This document shows, one piece after another, positions 1-7,381 of a stretch of DNA of 40,629 bases; positions within the stretch are counted from its first letter, which is position 1, and every line of letters begins with the position of its first letter. Location: positions 1 to 40,629 of the forward strand of contig DAIDKT010000024.1 in the NCBI GenBank assembly GCA_027449905.1, written 5' to 3'. Position numbers and translations under genes: made by a program. The notes under the pieces are model-generated. The model ran no database searches and was not told the DNA's origin. It saw only the letters and a list, made by a program, of their open reading frames with translations. The DNA is from Legionellales bacterium. GTDB lineage: Bacteria; Pseudomonadota; Gammaproteobacteria; Legionellales; Legionellaceae.

Positions 1-2
1 TG

Positions 3-163
3 CAATTGGCACTAATAAACTGTATTTAACTGGCTTAGGTAGAGACATTGTAAATACAAATAAAGAATGCAGCAATATTCAAAAAGTTGACCGACTATTA
101 GGCAATGGTCACCTCCAATCTGAAAGAATATTATTTTACAAAGAGATGACCTCAAAATTTCGC
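3..163 (+). pseudogene. IS4-family transposase, N-terminal remnant
   Basis: Reading the plus strand from base 3 gives an open frame without its own start. It contains the stretch LTGLGRDIVNT followed by QKVDRLLGNGHL and then Y-K-E-M-T. This LGR...(K)VDRLLGN.HL...Y..MT pattern is typical of the N-terminal region of IS4-family transposases. The recognisable homology stops near base 160, where the last codons and stop of a small minus-strand gene begin. The frame then runs on to a stop at about 272 without further resemblance. The gene enters from outside the window and has lost its catalytic DDE domain, so this is a relic. It marks the left edge of the island as an old insertion site. Family assignment is by recalled motif only. 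Confidence 0.6.
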
Positions 164-409
164 TTACAAATTATTACGGTAGCCATAATGGACAGATATT
201 TGATCTTCTTGTTCTGCAGCTACTTTTTCATTCTCTATTGCTTGCAGGAAGATACCACTGTCTAAATCTGATGGGGTTTCATTTGGTTGTTTAGCTCTTT
301 CCGTCGATGTTTGCGGGGAAACCATCAGGCCGCCAACAATCTTAGTACAACTTCCATTTAGTTCTTTTACTGATGTAGCTAAATTCGGTAACCAATCATG
401 TGTTGACAT
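164..409 (-). CDS. small protein B', second copy of a duplicated pair
   Basis: Function not recognised. The protein is about 81 residues, hydrophilic, and has no signal peptide or membrane segment. An ATG at 445 would add 12 residues, but the AAGGAGG ribosome binding site lies just upstream of the tandem ATGs at 412 and 409. Only 409 has normal spacing, so translation probably starts with MSTHDWLP. The N-terminal DWLP..ATSVKEL..SC lines up with AWLR..TVATRDL..VC of the gene at 937-1206, which suggests a diverged paralogue. The rest is not clearly alignable. It is the last gene of the A-B-A'-B' series. Its final codons lie in the edge of the IS4 remnant, so the native C-terminus may have been replaced. 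Confidence 0.55.
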   Translation of the reverse strand: MSTHDWLPNLATSVKELNGSCTKIVGGLMVSPQTSTERAKQPNETPSDLDSGIFLQAIENEKVAAEQEDQISVHYGYRNNL

Positions 410-513
410 CATGTCCTCCTTTAATATGAAAAACGCTGTTGTCATCTACTAAGCAACTAATCGGCATTCCTCTGTCTCACTGCTCGCAACAACGGCCACT
501 GCGTTTTTCAGGT

Positions 514-909
514 TTAATCACTCAGTCCTTCAGTACCCATTGCTAGCTTAACTAAACTATTGGCTTCTGCGTTAAAATGATTTTGTTTTTCGAAAAAACG
601 AACGATCTCTCCCTGATTCATAATCATCCGTTTACTGTTTGGAATATAAAAATTAATACTTAAAACCTGCTCCTTAATTGCATCAATACCTTGATGCAAA
701 TCAGTCAGTGCCAACAATAGAAAATCACGATAAGATTGCTGTAGAGCAGAGAAAGCATTCGTTCGTTTTTTTAGCGTATCAATAAATGCCACCATCTCCT
801 GTGCAGCACGACACAAAGATATAAACGCTGCTTCTAATTTAAAATAAACCGCACGTTCTGTATCCTTGTAAAGTAAAATTTTAAATTTATTGGTGACATT
901 CTCTTTCAT
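514..909 (-). CDS. small helical protein A', paralogue of the gene at 1231-1614
   Basis: Function not recognised. The 131-residue protein has no signal peptide and looks mostly alpha-helical. It is clearly paralogous to the gene at 1231-1614. Shared features are (H/Q)EMV..I..L near residues 37-46, a central DL..GI..IK, an MN pair, and a C-terminal block F.KQNHFNAE.N.LVK.A, which is the most conserved part. No good ribosome binding site precedes the ATG; the upstream sequence is A/T-rich. Expression may depend on coupling to the B gene, whose stop is 27 bases upstream. It could be an effector, chaperone or secretion accessory, but nothing in the sequence decides this. Confidence 0.65.
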   Translation of the reverse strand: MKENVTNKFKILLYKDTERAVYFKLEAAFISLCRAAQEMVAFIDTLKKRTNAFSALQQSYRDFLLLALTDLHQGIDAIKEQVLSINFYIPNSKRMIMNQGEIVRFFEKQNHFNAEANSLVKLAMGTEGLSD

Positions 910-936
910 AATTTATTTTTTTTAATCATCATGAAT

Positions 937-1206
937 TTATTCCGTCCCCATCTTAATTTTTGTGCTGGGAACGCTGTTTACATACTCCTCAGATACACCT
1001 TTAATCGTTTGAGCATTTAGATTGAGATCATGAATTCTAGCAAGCGATGTAACCAGTGATACGTCTGACTTGTTTTCATCATTTTGTTCTTTTTTTAGCC
1101 TTTCTTCTGTGGTGTTTGCACAGACCTCAGCTAAATCTCTGGTAGCTACGGTCACACCTCTTAACCAGGCATAAGGATCTTGAGTCTTTTTTTTGCTCAT
1201 TGTCAT
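937..1206 (-). CDS. small protein B, first copy of a duplicated pair
   Basis: Function not recognised. The 89-residue protein is hydrophilic and charged, without signal peptide or membrane segment. It starts at 1206, where an AGGGAG ribosome binding site lies about 8 bases before the ATG; a second in-frame ATG follows two codons later. The N-terminal segment with AWLR..TVATRDL..VC resembles that of the gene at 164-409, and the middle is rich in Glu, Lys, Asn and Asp. It lies 24 bases after the A gene and 27 bases before A', in the same direction, so the four genes are probably one transcript. The constant A-then-B order suggests the two products act together. Confidence 0.65.
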   Translation of the reverse strand: MTMSKKKTQDPYAWLRGVTVATRDLAEVCANTTEERLKKEQNDENKSDVSLVTSLARIHDLNLNAQTIKGVSEEYVNSVPSTKIKMGTE

Positions 1207-1230
1207 GATACAATCTCCCTGAATACCAGC

Positions 1231-1614
1231 TTAATCTACCAATTCAATTGCTTTTTTTACTAATGCATTAATTTCCGCATTAAAATGATTTTGTTTATCA
1301 AAATATACAACAAAATCAGCATTATTCATGGCCTCACCTAGATTTGTACCGGACATAAAATCTATTTTTAAAAATTTATTTTTTATCTTCTCAATGCCAG
1401 ATTCTAGATCTATAACCGCCATTGATTCTAATTCAGCATACGCTTTTTTGAGTTCGTTTAAACGCTTGTTCTTCCATGATAATTGTTCAATACACCCCAC
1501 CATTTCATGGGCAGAATGTCGAAGAGGGCCGGTAAATTTATCTAATTTAGAAAAAAACACGTCCTCTTTTTCATGAAATAAGGTGCCTTTATAGCTGGTT
1601 GGGCTTTCACTCAT
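1231..1614 (-). CDS. small helical protein A, first gene of a duplicated pair
   Basis: Function not recognised. The protein is about 127 residues, probably helical, with no signal peptide. It shares the blocks HEMV..I..L, DL..GI..IK and F.KQNHFNAE.N.LVK.A with the gene at 514-909. Three ATGs in a row at 1620, 1617 and 1614 follow an AGAGGT ribosome binding site. The third has the best spacing (8 bases) and is used here. It is the first gene of a four-gene series and lies 44 bases or more downstream of a strong predicted promoter. The pairing of A with B in both copies points to a two-component system of unknown role. Confidence 0.65.
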   Translation of the reverse strand: MSESPTSYKGTLFHEKEDVFFSKLDKFTGPLRHSAHEMVGCIEQLSWKNKRLNELKKAYAELESMAVIDLESGIEKIKNKFLKIDFMSGTNLGEAMNNADFVVYFDKQNHFNAEINALVKKAIELVD

Positions 1615-1663
1615 CATCATGTACCTCTTTCATTTGCGTTAACCCCACTCGTAACTTACATCG

Positions 1664-1692
1664 ATTTTAGGCCGGAAAATCCAGCATTTCAA
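1664..1692 (-). promoter_or_regulatory. sigma70-type promoter of the small-gene operon
   Basis: On the minus strand, TTGAAA (1687-1692) and TAAAAT (1664-1669) are separated by exactly 17 bases. Each hexamer differs from the consensus at one position. The -10 box ends 44 bases before the first possible start codon at 1620. This is the best promoter match seen in the window. Confidence 0.7.
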
Positions 1693-1708
1693 ATGCATAC
1701 AATGCTGG
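1681..1708. promoter_or_regulatory. dyad overlapping the -35 box, candidate operator
   Basis: CCAGCATT (1681-1688) and AATGCTGG (1701-1708) form a perfect 8-base inverted repeat. The half-sites are 20 bases apart centre to centre, about two helical turns. The dyad covers part of the spacer and the whole -35 hexamer of the promoter. That is where a dimeric repressor would block RNA polymerase. No regulator gene is adjacent in the window. Confidence 0.45.
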
Positions 1709-2069
1709 CTGCTGCGAGGACAATTTGTTTCGAGACGCTTTAAGATCCTGGGTAAAAGTTTACAACGCGTCAACCAACCGATTTAGCATAACTTCCCTAT
1801 AGCGTAGTATGGAGTCAAACTTTTTTCAAACTTGGAAATTTAATAAAATTGTGATCTTTTTTAAAACATTAAAAGATGCGGAGTAGGCGGGGGTCGCAAT
1901 TATCAACCCTAGATAAATATAAATTAATTTTTTTCATGGATCTCTTTAACCACCGACTGTATCATATTTTCGAAAGATGTGACTATGATGCCTAAGACAA
2001 GAATCGCGCGCTTGCAAAAGCCCGTATACAGCGTCTCAACCCGCCTTAAAGCGATGGATGAATCATTAA
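1709..2069. other. A/T-rich divergent intergenic region
   Basis: This stretch separates the minus-strand small-gene operon from the plus-strand glycan operon. It includes a very A/T-rich part around 1810-1960, a weak inverted repeat ATCTTTT/AAAAGAT at 1854-1877, and a short direct repeat containing TCAAACTT at about 1814-1832. The promoter of the glycan operon should be here, but no convincing -35/-10 pair was found. No gene is supported. Confidence 0.4.
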
Positions 2070-3929
2070 ATGTGTGGAATCGTTGGATTTTTTAACACAA
2101 GAAACCCTATCAAACAGCCTCATGCACTGATTGCGAACATGACGGATCGTTTAATCCATCGTGGCCCCGATGATCATGGTATTTGGATGGATAAAACCAT
2201 CGCACTGGGGCACCGCAGACTCCGTATCTTAGACCGCTCTAGTAGTGGTCATCAGCCAATGTCCTCTCATACAGGCCGCTATGTTATCGCTTACAATGGT
2301 GAAATTTATAATTCCCCGCAGCTAAAAAAACAACTTGAGCATAAACAGCATACATTTCATGGTTACTCAGATACAGAAGTAATCCTAACTTTAATAGAGG
2401 AATACGGCTTTGATGACGCCTTAAAACAGTTGACTGGCATGTTTTCCTTTGCCCTATGGGATATAGCAGAAAATATCTTACGCCTTGTCAGAGATAGAAT
2501 CGGAGAGAAACCATTGTATTATGGTTTAATTGAGCACAATTTAGTTTTTGCGTCTGAATTAAAGGCGATCAGGATTTTTCCACATTTTCGAGGTAAAATC
2601 TCTGCGGCCAGTGTCTCCTCCATGATGCATTATGGTTATATTCCCGCACCACAATCTATTTATGAACAGATTTATAAACTATTACCCGGAAGTTGCCTCA
2701 CGATCACGGACTCCTCTAACCTACCGGAACCACAACGTTACTGGTCTACTTTAAATACAGTCGAGCAGGGCATCCAATCACCGCTATGCATCACTGAACA
2801 AGACGCCATTCAGCAGCTTGATTTAAAACTCCAGCAAATTATACAACATCAAATGATCGCTGATGTACCAACAGGTGCCTTTTTATCTGGGGGTATCGAC
2901 TCATCCGTGATAACAGCAATCATGCAAGCACAAAGCCATCAGCCGATTAAAACATTTACCATCGGCTTTAAAGAATCAAAATTCAATGAAGCAGGCTATG
3001 CCAAAGCCATCGCAAAACATCTGAAAACGAATCATACTGAATTATATGTTGACACAGATCATGTGCTAACGCTCCTTCCTAAGTTGGCTAACATCTATGA
3101 TGAACCTTTCGCCGATTCATCCGCTATCCCGACTTATCTCTTATCGAAATTAGCGCACGAACAGGTCACTATCGTACTTTCTGGTGATGGCGGAGATGAA
3201 CTATTTGGCGGTTACAACCGATATCGTTGGGGACAATCGATTTGGCGTATACTGGCTTTGGTTCCATATTCGCTCAGATTGTTTTTACAAAAAAACCGAC
3301 TATCGACAATCTCGAACCATCACCGGATACAAAAAATTGTTGCTATTTTAACCGCTAAATCACCTGCAGATCTTTATCAACAATTCATTGCGCAATGGCC
3401 ACATCCGCATGAAATCCTGATGGCACCAAGCTGTCACGATAACATACTTTATGAGGTTGAAACGATGAGTTTTATTGAAAAAATGATGGTCACTGATCTG
3501 ATGACCTATTTACCGGATGACTTGATGGTCAAAGTCGACCGCGCAGCGATGGCCGTTAGCCTAGAAAATCGCGCGCCGTTTCTCGATCATCACTTGATCG
3601 CATGGATGTGGTCCCTGCCAATCGACATGAAAATACGCCATCGCAAAACCAAATGGCTCCTGCGCCAGGTCTTATCCCGCTATGTCCCCCCCGTGCTCTT
3701 TGAACGGCCGAAAATGGGGTTTGGTATTCCATTAGATACTTGGCTGCGAGGTCCTTTGCATCATTGGGCCAATCGGCTATTAGACAAAGACCACCTAGAA
3801 CAACATGGTTTTTTGAAATCAGGGCCCATCTTGCGAAAATGGGAAGAACATCTATCCGGGCGGGCTAACCATGCCCATCAATTATGGACCATATTGATGC
3901 TGCAAGCATGGATGGAAAGGATTGGGTAG
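2070..3929 (+). CDS. asnB: asparagine synthase (glutamine-hydrolysing)-type amidotransferase
   Basis: The 619-residue protein has the two-domain AsnB layout. An N-terminal class II glutaminase begins MCGIVGFF, where Cys2 becomes the catalytic N-terminal residue, so the start is fixed even though the ribosome binding site is weak. The C-terminal ATP-pyrophosphatase domain carries SGGIDSS at residues 273-279 and SGDGGDELFGG from residue 371. A late KVDRAAM..SLE.RAPFLD block is also typical. AsnB transfers ammonia from glutamine to an ATP-activated carboxylate. In polysaccharide clusters, relatives are thought to amidate sugar carboxyl groups. As first gene of the plus-strand glycan operon, beside a cluster with a UDP-sugar dehydrogenase that makes uronic acids, amidation of a uronate is plausible. 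Free asparagine synthesis cannot be excluded. Confidence 0.9.
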   Translation: MCGIVGFFNTRNPIKQPHALIANMTDRLIHRGPDDHGIWMDKTIALGHRRLRILDRSSSGHQPMSSHTGRYVIAYNGEIYNSPQLKKQLEHKQHTFHGYSDTEVILTLIEEYGFDDALKQLTGMFSFALWDIAENILRLVRDRIGEKPLYYGLIEHNLVFASELKAIRIFPHFRGKISAASVSSMMHYGYIPAPQSIYEQIYKLLPGSCLTITDSSNLPEPQRYWSTLNTVEQGIQSPLCITEQDAIQQLDLKLQQIIQHQMIADVPTGAFLSGGIDSSVITAIMQAQSHQPIKTFTIGFKESKFNEAGYAKAIAKHLKTNHTELYVDTDHVLTLLPKLANIYDEPFADSSAIPTYLLSKLAHEQVTIVLSGDGGDELFGGYNRYRWGQSIWRILALVPYSLRLFLQKNRLSTISNHHRIQKIVAILTAKSPADLYQQFIAQWPHPHEILMAPSCHDNILYEVETMSFIEKMMVTDLMTYLPDDLMVKVDRAAMAVSLENRAPFLDHHLIAWMWSLPIDMKIRHRKTKWLLRQVLSRYVPPVLFERPKMGFGIPLDTWLRGPLHHWANRLLDKDHLEQHGFLKSGPILRKWEEHLSGRANHAHQLWTILMLQAWMERIG

Positions 3930-4013
3930 TTAAAGACGCTTCAGGTTGAATGGGTCTATACGCGCGCGATAATCTTCAGTAAACTTGAAGGACAAATAAT
4001 CCTGAAAAAAAAT

Positions 4014-5165
4014 ATGTCTGATAGTGCGCCAAAATTACTCTTTATTCTGAATGAGCCAACTTATTTCATCTCTCATCGATTACCAATTGCTATTGCTGCT
4101 CAAAAAGTTGGATATAAAATCCATGTCGCTGCCGGAGAGCAGCGCGTGCTTGCCAAAATTAAAGAAGCACGATTTACCTATCATCCACTCCCTTTGTCTC
4201 GCAGTGGGAGAAACCTGTTTGCGGAATTGCGAAGTCTGTTTGCTCTATATCGTTTAATGAAACGAATCAAGCCGGATCTGGTTCATCTTGTCACCATCAA
4301 GCCCGTCGTTTATGGTGCGATTGCAGCAAGATTGGCGAATGTTCCAGGTGTCGTAGCGGCGGTATCAGGATTAGGCTATGCTTTTATCGATCAACATTTG
4401 GAAGCTAAATTTTTGCGTAAAATTATTATTCAGTTATATCGTTTTGCATTTAAACACCCTAACGTTAAAATTATTTTCCAAAACCAAGATGATCAACAGA
4501 TCTTATTACAAGCTAAAGCACTTCATAAAGCGCAATCAGTTATCATACGTGGTTCCGGTGTTGACCTCGATCAGTATCGGTTCACGCAGGAGCCTGCAAA
4601 TACACCGCTCGTCGTGATCATGGCTGCGCGTTTACTCAAAGATAAGGGGGTTATTGAGTATATAGAGGCGGCTAAAATCGTGAAAGAAAGAGGATTGCAA
4701 GTGCGTTTTATGCTAGCTGGTAGCCTGGACCCCGGCAATCCAAGCTCGATCAAACAACGGCAATTAAATGAATGGATACAACAGGGTGATATTGAGTTCA
4801 TAGGATATCAAGACAATATAGCAGATTTGTTTCCACGGGTTAATTTGGTCATCCTACCATCATACCGAGAAGGTCTTCCACGCGTCTTGGCCGAAGCGGC
4901 TGCATGCGGGAGAGCCGTGGTCACAACCGATGTAGCAGGCTGCAGAGGCGCGATTATCCCGAATAAAACAGGTTTCTTGGTAAAACCACGGGATGCCATT
5001 TCACTGGCGAATGCCATTCATACGTTACTTATAGATACCAAATTAAGACATGCCATGGGTTTAAATGGCCGAAAATTTGCGGAACAAACCTTTAATATTA
5101 CTCAAATTGTTGCACAGCATTTAAATGTATATGCAGATATACGCAATCACGGGCCAGGTGAGTAA
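4014..5165 (+). CDS. glycosyltransferase family 4 (PglA/WbpL-cluster type)
   Basis: The 383-residue protein is a GT-B glycosyltransferase of family 4. The N-terminal half has the pattern of bacillosamine- or fucosamine-adding enzymes, including N-E-P-x-Y-F-I-S-H-R-L-P near residue 13 and V-S-G-L-G-Y at about 117. The C-terminal half has the nucleotide-sugar site REGLPRVLAEAAACG, giving an E..E motif from Glu286. Such enzymes act on the cytoplasmic face of the inner membrane and add an early sugar to an undecaprenyl-diphosphate-linked acceptor. The donor cannot be read from the sequence. The gene is 84 bases after asnB in the same direction. The ribosome binding site is poor, but no alternative in-frame start exists nearby. 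Confidence 0.88.
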   Translation: MSDSAPKLLFILNEPTYFISHRLPIAIAAQKVGYKIHVAAGEQRVLAKIKEARFTYHPLPLSRSGRNLFAELRSLFALYRLMKRIKPDLVHLVTIKPVVYGAIAARLANVPGVVAAVSGLGYAFIDQHLEAKFLRKIIIQLYRFAFKHPNVKIIFQNQDDQQILLQAKALHKAQSVIIRGSGVDLDQYRFTQEPANTPLVVIMAARLLKDKGVIEYIEAAKIVKERGLQVRFMLAGSLDPGNPSSIKQRQLNEWIQQGDIEFIGYQDNIADLFPRVNLVILPSYREGLPRVLAEAAACGRAVVTTDVAGCRGAIIPNKTGFLVKPRDAISLANAIHTLLIDTKLRHAMGLNGRKFAEQTFNITQIVAQHLNVYADIRNHGPGE

Positions 5166-5173
5166 AAATCTTA

Positions 5174-5446
5174 GAGCGTGGATAGTTGGCATTTTGATAT
5201 TTTGAATTACTTATGCTAGTATCGAGCTTCACGCCTTGAGAGGAATTTTTGTCACTGCTCACCTCTTAGCGGTATACGGATATATTTCGATGTTGTTGAT
5301 AATAAAACAATCCAAAAATACCTGCGTAGCCATCTCGGCTGCTTTTTTGGGGTTATTTTATCTCAACTTGCACTCAAATATGGTCGATCACGAAGTTTTT
5401 GGCTTTGTGTATGAGTACTTATAGTTTTTTAAATTGTCAACAGCCC
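5174..5446. repeat. degenerate mini-element with TGTTGACAATT-type end
   Basis: The right end (5430-5446), read inward, is GGGCTGTTGACAATTT, matching the ends of the element at 14567-14637. The left end starts GAGCGTG and has a looser GTTGGCATTTT. Both sides are flanked by TA (5172-5173 and 5447-5448), as expected of a TA target duplication. It begins 8 bases after the stop of the GT4 gene. A hydrophobic open frame of about 62 codons with a TTG start lies inside (5236-5424). It has no ribosome binding site in the right place and is treated as element sequence. Confidence 0.45.
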
Positions 5447-5473
5447 TAATAGATCAGTAAAAGGAGTTTTTTT

Positions 5474-6148
5474 ATGGAAAATCAGGTGATACCCAATGAG
5501 AATTGGAATCAAATTAGGCAGTTAATTGCAGGGCAAGATATGCAAATAGGCCCTTATTTTGGGCATCAAGTCATGAATAGCCCAAGACATCTATTATTTA
5601 CTTTATCAAGGTATAAATTTGCGGCGAAAATGCTTCCTTTTAACCAACCAAGTCGAATTTTGGAAATCGGCTGCTCAGAGGGAATAGGAAGTTTAATGCT
5701 GGCAGAGTCTGGTAACGAGATTGTTGCGATTGATATGGATAAAGAAGCGATTGATTGTGCCAATAGAACCATTAAAAAATCTAACATTACCTTTAAAAAT
5801 GCCGACATATTAAAAACCAATCTGGGAAAATTCGATGCTGTTGTGTCATTGGATGTTATTGAACACATAGAGAAAACGGACGAAAATTTATTCCTCAACG
5901 CGATCGTTGAACATTTGACGGATCGCGGTATTTGCATTATCGGCACACCAAATGACACGGCCACGCAATATGCATCTAAAGCCAGTCAGATTGGGCATGT
6001 AAATATGTATGACGCGGAACGACTCATTACCACACTACAACAAAAATTTAATTATGTTTTTCAATTTGGCGCCAATGACGAGATAATTCATACGGGATTT
6101 GCACCCATGTCCCATTATTTGATTGTAATAGCCTGTTCTCCCAAGTGA
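5474..6148 (+). CDS. class I SAM-dependent methyltransferase
   Basis: The 224-residue protein has a Rossmann-type methyltransferase core. Motif I is ILEIGCSEGIGSL at about residues 62-74, followed by the acidic end of strand 2 in EIVAIDMD. The late motif is FDAVVSLDVIEHIE, typical of the Methyltransf_11/UbiG-like group. It probably methylates a sugar precursor or small molecule of the glycan pathway; the atom cannot be deduced. An AAGGAG ribosome binding site lies 8 bases before the ATG. The TGA overlaps the GTG start of the next gene by 4 bases (GTGA), so the two are translationally coupled. Confidence 0.85.
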   Translation: MENQVIPNENWNQIRQLIAGQDMQIGPYFGHQVMNSPRHLLFTLSRYKFAAKMLPFNQPSRILEIGCSEGIGSLMLAESGNEIVAIDMDKEAIDCANRTIKKSNITFKNADILKTNLGKFDAVVSLDVIEHIEKTDENLFLNAIVEHLTDRGICIIGTPNDTATQYASKASQIGHVNMYDAERLITTLQQKFNYVFQFGANDEIIHTGFAPMSHYLIVIACSPK

Positions 6149-7311
6149 AACAACGTATGGATATGAGCTGTCATTTATGTTTCGGTCGCGATTTATCTTT
6201 ATTCAAATCGTTTTCATCCCTAGCTAGAGCCGGCTCTGATTGCCGACCTTGGCCCAAGGGAGGAATGCTATCGATTTGTAATCGTTGTCGCGTGGTACAA
6301 AAAATTATTGATGGTCAATGGCGTGCAGAAGTTAAAGATATTTATGCCAATTATGATTTGTATCATCAATCACCAAACGCAAAAGAACAGCGCGTTTTTA
6401 ATGCTGAAAACGGTCAGAGCTTGCCGCGTTCACAAGCTATTTTGCAGTATGTGCAACAAGAAGTTGATATTGTCTCATCAGGCCACTTTATTGATTTGGG
6501 TTGTGGCGTTGGTAATATGCTAAAATCCTTTGCGGAACAGTTCGTAGAAGCCAAGTTGCATGGATTTGAGCCCAATGCACATCAACAACAAGCTTTAGAA
6601 AAAATTAAGAATGTTGTGAGCATCTATACGGATTTGCAACAAATCCAGCAACAGCAATTTAATTTGTTAACTATGATTCATGTTTTGGAGCATATTGACT
6701 CACCAGCAACCATCTTGGAAAGCTTGAAAAAATATATTGCTGACGATGGATATTTGGTAATAGTTGTCCCTGATTATACAACCAATCCATTTGATTTAAT
6801 TATTGCAGATCATGCTTCACATTTTTCGAGCGAAACATTGTCTAATCTTTTGCGGGTTGTTGGGTTCGATATCATTCGCATTTCAAACACTGTCATTAAT
6901 AAAGAAATTATCGCTATCTGCCGAACGAATCAAAGCAAAAATAAAACGGTTATGCCTGATGCCATCGATGACAAACGATTAGTTCAAGACCAGTTAGGCT
7001 GGATGAATGCTATTTTGCGTGATGCTAAAAAAATAGCAAAAAAAAATCGCCCTTTTGGTATTTTTGGCACATCAATTGCAGCCAATTGGATATATGGTGA
7101 ATTAATCGGTTTGATTGATTTTTTTGTCGACGAGGATCTAGATAGAACCGATAGGCTATACCACAACAAACCAGTTTACTCAGTGAGTAACGTTCCAGAT
7201 GATAGCCATGTTTATGTTTGCCTACAACCCAATGTTTTAAGCAGCATAATCAGTCGGATTGAATCGAATCGATTTAAACTATACGCGCCGCCTGTTTTGT
7301 CATCATCCTAG
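6145..7311 (+). CDS. sugar C-methyltransferase, TylC3/NovU type
   Basis: The 388-residue protein shows the three-part layout of sugar C-methyltransferases. There is an N-terminal zinc-binding segment with CHLC at residues 9-12 and CNRC at about 46-49. A central SAM-binding domain has FIDLGCGVGNML and the HVLEHI motif. The C-terminal Rossmann-like domain has IFGTS..ANW and FFVDED. Family members transfer a methyl group to a carbon, usually C3, of an NDP-4-keto-6-deoxy sugar and make a branched sugar. Its partner could be the 4,6-dehydratase-like gene at 19583-20575. The start is a GTG overlapping the previous stop; an ATG at 6157 is an alternative. Branched-sugar formation is inferred from the domain order. 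Confidence 0.8.
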   Translation: MKQRMDMSCHLCFGRDLSLFKSFSSLARAGSDCRPWPKGGMLSICNRCRVVQKIIDGQWRAEVKDIYANYDLYHQSPNAKEQRVFNAENGQSLPRSQAILQYVQQEVDIVSSGHFIDLGCGVGNMLKSFAEQFVEAKLHGFEPNAHQQQALEKIKNVVSIYTDLQQIQQQQFNLLTMIHVLEHIDSPATILESLKKYIADDGYLVIVVPDYTTNPFDLIIADHASHFSSETLSNLLRVVGFDIIRISNTVINKEIIAICRTNQSKNKTVMPDAIDDKRLVQDQLGWMNAILRDAKKIAKKNRPFGIFGTSIAANWIYGELIGLIDFFVDEDLDRTDRLYHNKPVYSVSNVPDDSHVYVCLQPNVLSSIISRIESNRFKLYAPPVLSSS

Positions 7312-7381
7312 ATAATTTGTGTGTTTGTCGTTAACAGCTGTTGTGAACAAAGTTCTTTTGGGACTTACTGAAGAGGTAAAA

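Noticed and set aside
1328..1576. Plus-strand open frame opposite the A gene
   Set aside because: Antisense shadow of a gene that has a paralogue at 514-909 and a promoter.
1985..2095. 36-codon open frame overlapping the asnB start
   Set aside because: Basic, very short, without ribosome binding site; overlaps asnB in another frame. A leader peptide cannot be excluded but is not supported.
5236..5424. Hydrophobic 62-codon open frame with a TTG start
   Set aside because: It lies wholly inside a degenerate mini-element and has no correctly placed ribosome binding site or recognisable family.
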